A DNA stretch of 64,000 nucleotides from Pseudochelatococcus contaminans (lineage in GTDB: Bacteria > Pseudomonadota > Alphaproteobacteria > Rhizobiales > Beijerinckiaceae): positions 1-64,000 of the forward strand of contig NZ_JACICC010000005.1 of assembly GCF_014195635.1 (NCBI RefSeq). Reading direction: 5' to 3'. The notes under the pieces are model-generated. The model saw nothing but the letters and a program-made list of their open reading frames with translations, was not told the origin of the DNA and did no database searches. The position numbers and the translations under genes were made by a program. How positions within the stretch are numbered: position 1 is the first letter of the stretch; every line of letters starts with the position of its first letter. Shown in pieces: positions 27,828 to 36,051 of the stretch.

Positions 27828-29297
27828 ATGAGATTGCGACTCTCCAGTGAACGAATTCGCTTGGAGAGTGATGGCGTGCGAGAACGATCGACAGGATTGC
27901 CCGTTGCGGTCCGGCTGCCAGTAATCGCGGCGGCGATGATCTTCTTCGTCGCTGTCGCTTCAACGCAAACCGCGATCTTCTTCATGGGCCGACAAACTGA
28001 TCGACAGGTCGAGACGTTCGGACAGATTTATCTGGACGGGCTTTCCGCATCACTGTTGCCTCACGCAACTGCGAACGATGGGAGTTCCATACGCGCGACC
28101 TTGGAACGGGCGCTGATGTTCCATGAAGGCATAATCGATCGGCGACTGACATTCATCGACAGCCGCGCGGGAACGGTCATCGAAGCTATGCGCCCCGAAA
28201 TCAATGCCGCCGAAACTGTCCCTGTCGACGTGCTTGCGGATGGGAACGGCTTTTCCAGATCTGACGATGGTACAATCTGGATCTGGCGACAGTTGACGGG
28301 CAGCGAGGGAAAACGCCTCGGAACCATTCTGGCAAATCTGGACATATCCTCATTCGAGGACGAACGATCGTCTATTCGGTGGCTATTGCTTATCATTGAT
28401 CTGGTGTTCAGCGGTGCATGCGCGATCATCGGCTTCTTCATGGTTCGGCGTATGCAGCGCCCCATGGCAACGGTCGCGCAGCATCTCTACGATGCCGCTC
28501 TTGGCATGCCTCGGCCCATCGCTCTGCAAGAGATTCCTGGCGACGACGTTCAAGCCGAGCGCATGATGCACGCCTTCAACGCCTTGGCGCACGCAGCGAG
28601 CGAGAGAGAGAGCTTGCTTGCCCATCTGGCGGATCAGCAGCGTGAAGCCGATCTCGGCCGGCTGACGGCCACGATAGCGCATGAAGTGAGGAACCCGCTT
28701 GGAGGAATGCGTACAGCCATCAGTACGCTGAAGCGTTTCGGTGATCGAGACCAGCCGCGCGGTGAAGCAGTCGAGTTCCTCGAACGGGGCATTGTCGCGC
28801 TTGAACACGTGGTTGACGCAACATTGGAGAATTATCGCGCCCGGCCTGAATGGCGTCCGCTTTCGAGGCAGGATTTCGAAGACCTCCATCTGCTTGTTGA
28901 AGCCGACGGTCGATCCCGAGAGGTGGCTGTGGCGCTAAACATTCACATGCATGAAACCGTCGCGGTCGCGGCGCTGGAGGTGCGCCAGGTTGTCCTGAAC
29001 CTGCTCCTCAACGCGGTGCGCGCGTCATCGAAAGGCGATACAGTGACGTTGGATGCGCGGATCCATGAGGATGAGCTTGTCGTAACTGTCGAAGACCAGG
29101 GCAGCGGCCTAGACTGCGGCATTGCGCACGCAATGGAAAGTGGCGTAATCGAAACCGATGGTCCCGGCCTCGGTGTGGCCGTGATTATACGTCTCGTCGA
29201 ACGTCTTCAGGGCCATGTTGCCATCGCTTCCACCCCTAACCAAGGCACCCGAATTACGCTCCATTTTCCCCTGCAGGACAGGAGGACCAACACATGA
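27828..29297 (+). CDS. Membrane sensor histidine kinase
   Basis: Sensor kinase of 489 residues. Membrane helices lie at about 27-50 and 183-206, enclosing a periplasmic sensor domain of about 130 residues. A HAMP-like linker follows. The phosphoacceptor is His285 in ATIAHEVRNPLGG; N-box NLLLNAVRAS, G1 EDQGSGL and G2 GPGLGVAV form the ATPase domain. It overlaps the response regulator gene by four bases and follows the Mrp operon by nine, so it probably controls or is co-expressed with the antiporter. The signal is unknown. Confidence 0.9.
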   Translation: MRLRLSSERIRLESDGVRERSTGLPVAVRLPVIAAAMIFFVAVASTQTAIFFMGRQTDRQVETFGQIYLDGLSASLLPHATANDGSSIRATLERALMFHEGIIDRRLTFIDSRAGTVIEAMRPEINAAETVPVDVLADGNGFSRSDDGTIWIWRQLTGSEGKRLGTILANLDISSFEDERSSIRWLLLIIDLVFSGACAIIGFFMVRRMQRPMATVAQHLYDAALGMPRPIALQEIPGDDVQAERMMHAFNALAHAASERESLLAHLADQQREADLGRLTATIAHEVRNPLGGMRTAISTLKRFGDRDQPRGEAVEFLERGIVALEHVVDATLENYRARPEWRPLSRQDFEDLHLLVEADGRSREVAVALNIHMHETVAVAALEVRQVVLNLLLNAVRASSKGDTVTLDARIHEDELVVTVEDQGSGLDCGIAHAMESGVIETDGPGLGVAVIIRLVERLQGHVAIASTPNQGTRITLHFPLQDRRTNT

Positions 29298-30607
29298 GCG
29301 CGACAAGCTCAAAAATACTGATCATCGAAGACGACCCCATCCTGGGCGGCGCGATCTATCAACGACTGGAACTTGAGGGCTTCGAGCCTGTGTGGGCGCA
29401 GAGCTGCGCTGAAGCGATTGCTGCTCTGAAACGAGGCAAGCCCGATTTTGTGTTGTCGGACATCGTTTTGCCGGACGGGTCTGGCGAGGACGTCTTCAGG
29501 AAGGCGCAGCCTTGGCTTGGCGACACGCCGATCTTGTTCGCGACCGCCTTCGGCGAAATCGATCAGGCGGTGCGGCTGGTCAAGGCTGGCGCCGATGACT
29601 ATCTGACAAAGCCCTATGACGTGGACGAACTCGTTGAGCGCATTCGGCAACGCCTAATCCATCGAGCCAGCCGCTCGGAGAAAGCGGAAACGGATGCGTT
29701 TGCGCTGTCACCGGTAACCACAACGATCGCGGAACAATTGCACAAGGCCGCCGCTACGAACCTTCCGATACTGCTCACCGGAGAAACCGGCGTCGGGAAG
29801 GAGGTCGCCGCGCGATATCTTCACGCGCACTCGTCCCGCTCTGGCTCGCCTTTTGTCGCAGTCAATTGTGGTGCAATCCCTCACGACCTTCTGGAGAGCC
29901 AGTTTTTCGGTCACGAACGAGGCGCCTTCACCGGAGCCGTCCATGGGCACGTTGGCTACTTTGAAGAAGCGGCGGATGGCACACTCTTGCTGGACGAAAT
30001 CGGCGAGCTCGATGCGCGTCTTCAAACAGCCCTGTTGCGTGTGCTCGAAAACGGACAATTTCGGCCTGTAGGAGCGAGGCAGGACAAGACATTCGCCGGT
30101 CGTGTCATCGCAGCTACCAACGCCGACCTTGGCCAGTTGCGCTTGGACCGCAAATTCCGCGCCGACCTCTATTATCGACTGTCGGTGATCGAGATTCCGT
30201 TACCCCCGCTTCGTGAGCGACGGGGCGAGATCGAGCCCTTGGCACAGCGGTTCCTAAAGGAGTTTTCTTCGGAAAGCGGTCCTGATCTCAAATTGTCCAG
30301 TAACGCCTTGCAAACCCTTCTACGCCACGGCTGGCCAGGGAATATCCGAGAGTTACGCAATCGACTCCAAAGAGCCGCCGTATTTGCCAGAAGCGACATG
30401 CTGGAAGCCGCAGAGATTTTCCCGGAAACACGATTGAACGAGACCGAAGAGGAAGAAGACACGCTTGCTGATGTGAGGCAACGTGCGGAAGCCGAATTGA
30501 TCGAACGGGCGCTGCTTGCGTCTCACGGCCGGATCGGCGAGGCCGCAAAGCAACTGGGCATTTCGCGGACAACGCTTTGGAAGCGGCGAGGAAAATCGAA
30601 GCAGTGA
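29294..30607 (+). CDS. NtrC-family sigma-54 response regulator
   Basis: Response regulator of 437 residues. The receiver domain has its phosphorylation site at Asp56 (LSDIVLPDG). The AAA+ domain carries Walker A GETGVGKE, the sigma-54-contacting GAFTGA loop at residues 210-215, and Walker B GTLLLDEIGEL. A Fis-type helix-turn-helix ends the protein (AAKQLGISRTTLWKRRG). It should open sigma-54 promoters once phosphorylated by the adjacent kinase. A sigma-54-like element stands before mrpA at 20381, giving a plausible feedback circuit. The linker at 30443-30495 has a near copy at 35983. Confidence 0.95.
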   Translation: MSATSSKILIIEDDPILGGAIYQRLELEGFEPVWAQSCAEAIAALKRGKPDFVLSDIVLPDGSGEDVFRKAQPWLGDTPILFATAFGEIDQAVRLVKAGADDYLTKPYDVDELVERIRQRLIHRASRSEKAETDAFALSPVTTTIAEQLHKAAATNLPILLTGETGVGKEVAARYLHAHSSRSGSPFVAVNCGAIPHDLLESQFFGHERGAFTGAVHGHVGYFEEAADGTLLLDEIGELDARLQTALLRVLENGQFRPVGARQDKTFAGRVIAATNADLGQLRLDRKFRADLYYRLSVIEIPLPPLRERRGEIEPLAQRFLKEFSSESGPDLKLSSNALQTLLRHGWPGNIRELRNRLQRAAVFARSDMLEAAEIFPETRLNETEEEEDTLADVRQRAEAELIERALLASHGRIGEAAKQLGISRTTLWKRRGKSKQ

Positions 30608-30740
30608 TGTTTGGCCACGATTGATCTGGTGGCCCTTCATTACACATTCCCATCCAATGCGCACTCGCCAAAGCCCACAACTGGAGCCGAGTTGGAAATG
30701 ATGCCTCACGAGCGTCATCTCGGAAGGGCATGTGCGACGC

Positions 30741-30992
30741 TCAGTCAGAACTTGTCCATTTGGCGACGACCTCGGCCGACGGCGACGTATGCCCCCCCTG
30801 ATCCGCGTCGCTGTGAATATGGACCGGCCTATGATGCACACAGATCACCGTCAGATAATGCATCGCGCCGTCATAATCTGCGGCAATCCGGTCTCCGGGC
30901 GATGGAAGAGAGACAAAAGTGTACTCGCCCCAATCTTGCGATTTGTCCCGAATGGACCCTCTCTCAACCATCAATCTGGCCGCAAATGTCAT
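30741..30992 (-). CDS. Small conserved-looking hypothetical protein
   Basis: An 83-residue frame reading against its neighbours. The central part, GEYTFVSLPSPGDRIAADYDGAM (given here only in outline: a strand, a PGDR turn, then strands ending in CVHHRPV), resembles small alphaproteobacterial hypotheticals with an SH3-like beta pattern. A GGAA ribosome site lies before the ATG. No membrane segment. It sits in the gap between the response regulator and trkA. Function is unknown. Confidence 0.5.
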   Translation of the reverse strand: MTFAARLMVERGSIRDKSQDWGEYTFVSLPSPGDRIAADYDGAMHYLTVICVHHRPVHIHSDADQGGHTSPSAEVVAKWTSSD

Positions 30993-31240
30993 CTTCCGGT
31001 TCCTCGATCATGTTCGCGCCTGCAAACCCCGTCTGATAATATGCACGATAGCGCAGCCGACAATCTTCGCCAACAGGCTCAGCTTAATGCCATGCGCTCG
31101 GACGTGACCACGGCTGATCTGCCATTTCGATTGGTCATCCAGACCTCAATATTCAAAACAACAGCGGGTTTCGCAAACAAGATGGGCTGCGAAGAACGTA
31201 CGGTGTACGGATACGACTAAACAATATTGGGAGTCCGACA

Positions 31241-32623
31241 ATGAGAGTAGTCATTTGCGGCGCTGGTCAAGTCGGCACGACAATAGCCAAGCACCTTGCA
31301 AGCGAGGGTATGAACGTCACCGTTGTTGACACGGATCCAGATTTGATTCGGCGCGTCGACGAAAGCTACGACGTTCGTGGCGTGGTAGGGCATGCCTCGC
31401 ATCCCAGAACGCTTCGCAAAGCAGGCGCCCAGGAAGCCGACATGCTGATCGCCGTCACCCGGTCGGACGAAGTCAATATGGTTGCCTGTCAGATGGCCTA
31501 TTCGCTGTTTGGCGTCAAACGGCGGATCGCAAGACTGCGACACGCCGGCTATCTTGAACAAGATAAGTCGGGTCTCTACGCCGCCGAACACCTTCCGATC
31601 GACATCATCATTTCTCCCGAAATAGAGATCGCTGAAGGCATTGCGCGCCGGCTCCGCACACCGGGAGCTTTCGATATGGTCCCGATGGCGAACAAGCAAG
31701 TCATATTGCTAGGCATACACGCCGAGCAACCACATTGCCCCGTCGTTGGTCAACGCATTCTCGACATTTCGGAAGGTGACCAGTTCGACGGCATGTCGAT
31801 TGTCGCGGTTGTCCGCAAGGGTCGCAGCTTTGTACCCGATGAGCATGACCGGATCGAGATCGGCGACGATGTTTATGTGATCGCCAAGTCAAACAAAGTG
31901 ACAGATGTCATGGTGGCCTTTGGCCACAAGGAGCGGGAGGCCAGAAGTATCGTGATTGTCGGCGCGGGGAATATTGGCCTGCATTTGGCAAAAAAAATCC
32001 GGAAGGCCTCCCCGAAAATCGATATCAAGATCATCGAGCAAGATCGCGAACGCGCAGAGCATGTGTCGGCCGAGCTTGGGTCTGGAGCGATCGTTCTGCA
32101 CGGCGATGCATTGGACGGGGTGCTTCTCGAGGATGCCCAAGCAGGCCTCGCAGAAACCATCGTCGCGGTCACGAACGACGATGAGGTCAACATTTTCGCT
32201 TCTGTTTTGGCTAAGCAGGCCGGTTGCAAGCGCGCCATCAGCCTCGTTAACAAGCGAACCTACGAGACCCTGATCCCGACGCTCGGCATAGACGCGGTAG
32301 TGAATCCAAGCGCGGTGACAATTTCCACCGTTTTACGGCATGTCCGTCGCGGCTCCATCGCTGCCCTATACACATTACGTGAGGACTTTGGCGAGGTCAT
32401 CGAAGCGGAGATTACCGAGCAATCGAGACTTTTGCTCCGCCCGCTTGATCAACTGGGCCTGCCGCGAGGAATGAAAATTGGGGCGGTTGTCAGAGATGGC
32501 GAGGTCTTGATCCCAAGAAAGGATACTCATTTGCAGATCGGTGATCATGTAGTGGCGCTTGTCACCTATAGCTACCTCCAGCTCGCCGAGGCATTGCTTG
32601 GTGCGGAGACGAAGCGTGCCTGA
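31241..32623 (+). CDS. trkA: TrkA potassium uptake regulator
   Basis: Peripheral NAD(H)-binding subunit of the Trk K+ uptake system, 460 residues. Two tandem RCK units are visible. The first Rossmann motif is CGAGQVGTT at the N-terminus; the second is VGAGNIGLHLA near residue 234. Each is followed by an RCK_C domain (for example DEHDRIEIGDDVYVIAK). The length is normal for the duplicated form. A GGGAG ribosome site precedes the ATG. It overlaps trkH by eight bases, so the regulator and channel are made together. Confidence 0.95.
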   Translation: MRVVICGAGQVGTTIAKHLASEGMNVTVVDTDPDLIRRVDESYDVRGVVGHASHPRTLRKAGAQEADMLIAVTRSDEVNMVACQMAYSLFGVKRRIARLRHAGYLEQDKSGLYAAEHLPIDIIISPEIEIAEGIARRLRTPGAFDMVPMANKQVILLGIHAEQPHCPVVGQRILDISEGDQFDGMSIVAVVRKGRSFVPDEHDRIEIGDDVYVIAKSNKVTDVMVAFGHKEREARSIVIVGAGNIGLHLAKKIRKASPKIDIKIIEQDRERAEHVSAELGSGAIVLHGDALDGVLLEDAQAGLAETIVAVTNDDEVNIFASVLAKQAGCKRAISLVNKRTYETLIPTLGIDAVVNPSAVTISTVLRHVRRGSIAALYTLREDFGEVIEAEITEQSRLLLRPLDQLGLPRGMKIGAVVRDGEVLIPRKDTHLQIGDHVVALVTYSYLQLAEALLGAETKRA

Positions 32624-34124
32624 TACTCAATCCCGCCGTCTAAAGGCGCCTCTTCACACCGTCTCAGGCTTTGGAATCCGGCCTATCCTGTTTCTAATCG
32701 GATGGGTGCTAATGGCTACGGCCGGAATGATGGTGTTCCCGATGCTCGTCGATGTCTACTCTGGCAGCCCTGCCTGGCGGGCCTTCGCTGTCGCATCTGT
32801 ATTTTCCGCAGGGATCGGAGCTTCACTCACATTCAGAAACCGCGGATCACTGAGGGCAGGACTGACGCTGCGGCAAGCGTTCATGCTGACCCCGCTTAGT
32901 TGGTTCAGCGTTGCCGCGGTCAGCGCGATGCCGTTCTTTTTCTCTGATTATGGCATCGTCAGTCGCAGCCTCGCTGATTCCGTGTTTGAGGCGGTGTCCG
33001 GAATAACGACCACCGGCGCCACAGTGATCGCTGGGCTGGACGACGCGCCTCCCGGATTGTTGCTTTGGCGCGCAATCCTTCAATGGATGGGAGGAATTGG
33101 GATCATCGCAACCGCGATTGCGATCCTACCCGCCCTGGGCATCGGTGGAATGCAACTTTTCCGCACGGAGTCATCCGATCGTTCCGAAAAGGCAATGCCG
33201 CGGGTCCGCCAAATCGCGAAGACCATCGGTGCAATCTATCTCGGGCTGACGTTGCTCGCTACACTCACTTATTGGCTTGCAGGGATGCAGTTGTTCGATG
33301 CGGTTGCGCATGCGCTGACCTCGATTGCAACCGGCGGCTATTCCACGTCGGACGGCTCATTCGGGACCTGGGAAGCGAATGGCATCCAGTGGTTCGCAAC
33401 CGCCTTCATGCTTGCGGGAAGCATCCCATTCGTTCTCTATGTCCGTCTCGTCGCTGGCGACCATATGGCGCTTTGGGATCGTCAGGTCAGAACCATGCTG
33501 ACATTTCTCGCGTTGGTGATCCTGCTGATGGGATTATGGCTTGCGCTTTCAGGTCAGTACGCGATTGAACCCGCCTTCCGTCATGCCGCGTTCAATGTGG
33601 TGTCGGTTGTAACCACGACCGGTTATGCCACCGTGGACTACGCCGCCTGGGGTAACGTAGCGATAGGTGTTTTCTTCGGTCTTACCTTCATTGGAGGTTG
33701 CACTGGCTCTACGGCGGGTGGGATTAAGATTTTCCGCTTCGAAGTCATGGCGGTAATGCTGAAGGCGCACTTCATGCGCCTTCTTTTTCCGCGCGGTGTT
33801 TTTCCTCGTTCCTACGCGGGACGCCCTCTCGACGACGAAATAATCGGCTCAGTCGTCGCGTTCTTCGCAGTGTTCTTCATGTGTTATTTGTTCCTTACCA
33901 TAGGATTGATGGCCTTCGGCCTTGATTTTCTGACAAGCGCTTCAGGCGCCGCGACTGCCTTGTCTAACGTTGGACCGGGCCTGGGCGATATCATCGGCCC
34001 CGCTGGCAATTTTTCTTCCTTGCCTGATGGCGCAAAATGGCTCCTTTCGTTCGGGATGCTCCTCGGGCGTCTTGAGCTCTTTACCGTGCTGGTTCTGTTT
34101 GTTCCTCGATTTTGGCGAAGCTAG
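32616..34124 (+). CDS. trkH: TrkH potassium channel/transporter
   Basis: Membrane subunit of the Trk K+ uptake system, 502 residues with about ten helices. All four filter-like loops are visible: SGITTTGATV, SIATGGYST, VVTTTGYAT and SNVGPGLGD. I propose GTG 32616 as start, within trkA and giving the N-terminus MPDTQSRRLK; the frame stays open to 32559, inside trkA. With the Mrp antiporter upstream it would balance K+ uptake against Na+/H+ exchange. Confidence 0.93.
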   Translation: MPDTQSRRLKAPLHTVSGFGIRPILFLIGWVLMATAGMMVFPMLVDVYSGSPAWRAFAVASVFSAGIGASLTFRNRGSLRAGLTLRQAFMLTPLSWFSVAAVSAMPFFFSDYGIVSRSLADSVFEAVSGITTTGATVIAGLDDAPPGLLLWRAILQWMGGIGIIATAIAILPALGIGGMQLFRTESSDRSEKAMPRVRQIAKTIGAIYLGLTLLATLTYWLAGMQLFDAVAHALTSIATGGYSTSDGSFGTWEANGIQWFATAFMLAGSIPFVLYVRLVAGDHMALWDRQVRTMLTFLALVILLMGLWLALSGQYAIEPAFRHAAFNVVSVVTTTGYATVDYAAWGNVAIGVFFGLTFIGGCTGSTAGGIKIFRFEVMAVMLKAHFMRLLFPRGVFPRSYAGRPLDDEIIGSVVAFFAVFFMCYLFLTIGLMAFGLDFLTSASGAATALSNVGPGLGDIIGPAGNFSSLPDGAKWLLSFGMLLGRLELFTVLVLFVPRFWRS

Positions 34125-34169
34125 TGTCCCAACGTAGATTGCGAGTGGCCTTCTGCTTTGGCATAGTGG

Positions 34170-34439
34170 TCACGCGAACTCTCTCAAGAGGACATGCAAC
34201 CCCGCCGAGGCAGCCACCAGCCAAAGTGCTTCGTCCCAATAATTGAACCCGCGGGTCGGGAACCTGTCCCTCTTGAACAGGGCTATGGCGGCAGAAAGAA
34301 GTGCGGACAGGGCCAGCCAACCGTCCGGGCCGACTGTGCGACCAACCTCGCTGAACGACCCCAGAATGACCGAGATGACCAGCTTAAGCCCAAACCGGCC
34401 GACCGTGGCACGGGATTTCTGATCGAGTTGGTTACTCAT
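34170..34439 (-). CDS. Small membrane protein, unknown
   Basis: An 89-residue protein with two hydrophobic segments (about residues 18-34 and 42-56) and a third weaker one near the C-terminus (ALWLVAASAGLHVLL). It reads leftwards towards trkH and does not overlap it. No family is recognised. The clear membrane pattern and lack of an alternative gene support it as coding. Ribosome site AGGTGGAT lies further than usual from the ATG. Confidence 0.5.
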   Translation of the reverse strand: MSNQLDQKSRATVGRFGLKLVISVILGSFSEVGRTVGPDGWLALSALLSAAIALFKRDRFPTRGFNYWDEALWLVAASAGLHVLLREFA

Positions 34440-34627
34440 TATCGATTAGATCCACCTCGTGATTCCAACAACGGCAGGGTCATCACCCGCACCAGCACAG
34501 CGAGCCCGATCAGCAGCCGTGAACCTCTTTGACGTCTCTGCCCCAGCTCGGTACGGCCATCACTGCCTTCGCGAACTCCGGCTCAAAGAACGCCGTTGTG
34601 TCGTCGGGAATCCCGAGGACGCCGCGG

Positions 34628-35869
34628 TCAAACTCCAACAAGGTTCTGCTCTATGAAATCAACGGCGGTTCTTGTGCTGTCCTCCGATCGAATGGCGGCA
34701 CCCAGCTCGGCTGCGCGGACGCGCATCGCGGGATCGTCCATGAGGCGGAAAGCGGCGGCGAGATCATCGGCGCTCATGGCGCGCTTGTCGAGCGGCTTCG
34801 GCCCCACCCCAAGAGCGACCACCCGGCGGGCCCAGAAGGGCTGGTCGCCGAAGAAGGGGCAGACTGCCGTCGGCTTGCCGGCTCGCAGCGCAGCCCCCGT
34901 GGTCCCGGCGCCGCCGTGATGGAGCGTGGCATGCATGAGCGGAAAAAGCCGGTCGTGCGGCGCGCCAGTGATGACGTGGATATTTTCGCTCGGCTCGATC
35001 CGCCCGAGCGCGCCGCCCACGGTGGCGAGCAGGCCCCGTTTGCCCGCTAGCCGCAGCCCCTCGACCACCAGACTCGCCATCCGTTGCGGATCAACGCCCG
35101 GCATGCTGCCGAAGCCGACATAGATCGGAGGCTCGCCGGCCGCGAGGAAAGCGGCAAGCTCGCCGTCAGCGTTCCAGTCCGGCGTGTCGAGAAACCAGTA
35201 GCCGGTCACCGCAACACTTGCACCCCAGTCGTGCGGCTTCGGCAGGACGTGCGGGCTATAGCCGTAGAGCGTGCCGGCGAGTGATGCGGCCTTGCCGCGA
35301 GCGGGAAGTCCGAGCCTTTCCGCTCGCCATTTGCGAATCGTCTTCGCGAACATGATGCTGCCGCCATGAATCATCAGTGAATGGCTCGCCCGATTGAGCG
35401 GGCCAAGCGAGGCAAAGGGGAGAACCGGCGTCGGAAAGGCCGCAGTCGGAGTGAAGCCCGGCAAAGGCGACGCGAGGAAGAGGGGGACGCCGAGCTTCGC
35501 CGCGATGTGAGGGGCCCCTAGCGCCTTGGGGTGGAACAGAATTGCGTCGGGAGAGTGCGACCGGGCGGCTTCCCACTCGGCGTCGAGCAGTCGCCGGCTG
35601 ATTTCTCGGTAGAATTTCAGCAGCTTGAAGCCTGCGCCGAAGCCGGTGCCGGACTTACTGATCATCCTTTTCGCCTCGGCCGAGTCGAGCACTGCGAGAA
35701 ACTCGGCTGGCAGCGGCGCGAAAGGTACACGTTCCGCTTCCGCCAAGTCTTTGAATTGAGCCGGCGCGACGATCAACACCTCGTGGCCCCGCCTCTGAAG
35801 CTTGCTGGCGAGCGCCAAATAGGGCTGCGTGTCGCCGCGCGTGCCCAACGTATGGATAGCAAAGCGCAT
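34628..35869 (-). CDS. GT1-family glycosyltransferase
   Basis: Predicted UDP-sugar glycosyltransferase of 413 residues, GT-B fold, similar in layout to sterol/macrolide/rhamnolipid-type enzymes. The N-terminus ALHTLGTRGDTQPYLALA-like segment (IHTLGTRGDTQP) is the acceptor-domain hallmark. The C-terminal donor motif reads HGGAGTTGAALRAGKPTAV, followed by FGDQPFWARRV. No signal peptide is seen. Candidate acceptors are lipids, sterols or hydrophobic small molecules; sequence alone does not decide. It stands alone as ICE cargo between trkH and the integrase. Confidence 0.85.
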   Translation of the reverse strand: MRFAIHTLGTRGDTQPYLALASKLQRRGHEVLIVAPAQFKDLAEAERVPFAPLPAEFLAVLDSAEAKRMISKSGTGFGAGFKLLKFYREISRRLLDAEWEAARSHSPDAILFHPKALGAPHIAAKLGVPLFLASPLPGFTPTAAFPTPVLPFASLGPLNRASHSLMIHGGSIMFAKTIRKWRAERLGLPARGKAASLAGTLYGYSPHVLPKPHDWGASVAVTGYWFLDTPDWNADGELAAFLAAGEPPIYVGFGSMPGVDPQRMASLVVEGLRLAGKRGLLATVGGALGRIEPSENIHVITGAPHDRLFPLMHATLHHGGAGTTGAALRAGKPTAVCPFFGDQPFWARRVVALGVGPKPLDKRAMSADDLAAAFRLMDDPAMRVRAAELGAAIRSEDSTRTAVDFIEQNLVGV

Positions 35870-35982
35870 CTGCTGCCTTTCCGACCTATACCGATACCGG
35901 CTGCAATGTTCGCCGGCCGGCGAAACATGATTCAGCTCGATCTGTCGCGGCCGCTGCTGGAATTAGTCACAAAGCCGACGAC

Positions 35983-36035
35983 ACCGAAGAGAAAGAAGAC
36001 ACGCTTGCCGATGGGAGGCAACGTGCGGAATCCGA
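35983..36035 (+). repeat. 53-base near copy of the response-regulator gene
   Basis: Positions 35983-36035 match 30443-30495 in the sigma-54 regulator gene at 49 of 53 bases, with no gaps. No longer homology is evident on either side. It lies between the glycosyltransferase start and the integrase end. It is probably the relic of a second regulator copy lost by deletion. Confidence 0.8.
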
Positions 36036-36051
36036 CGCCGCTGTCGTCGGA

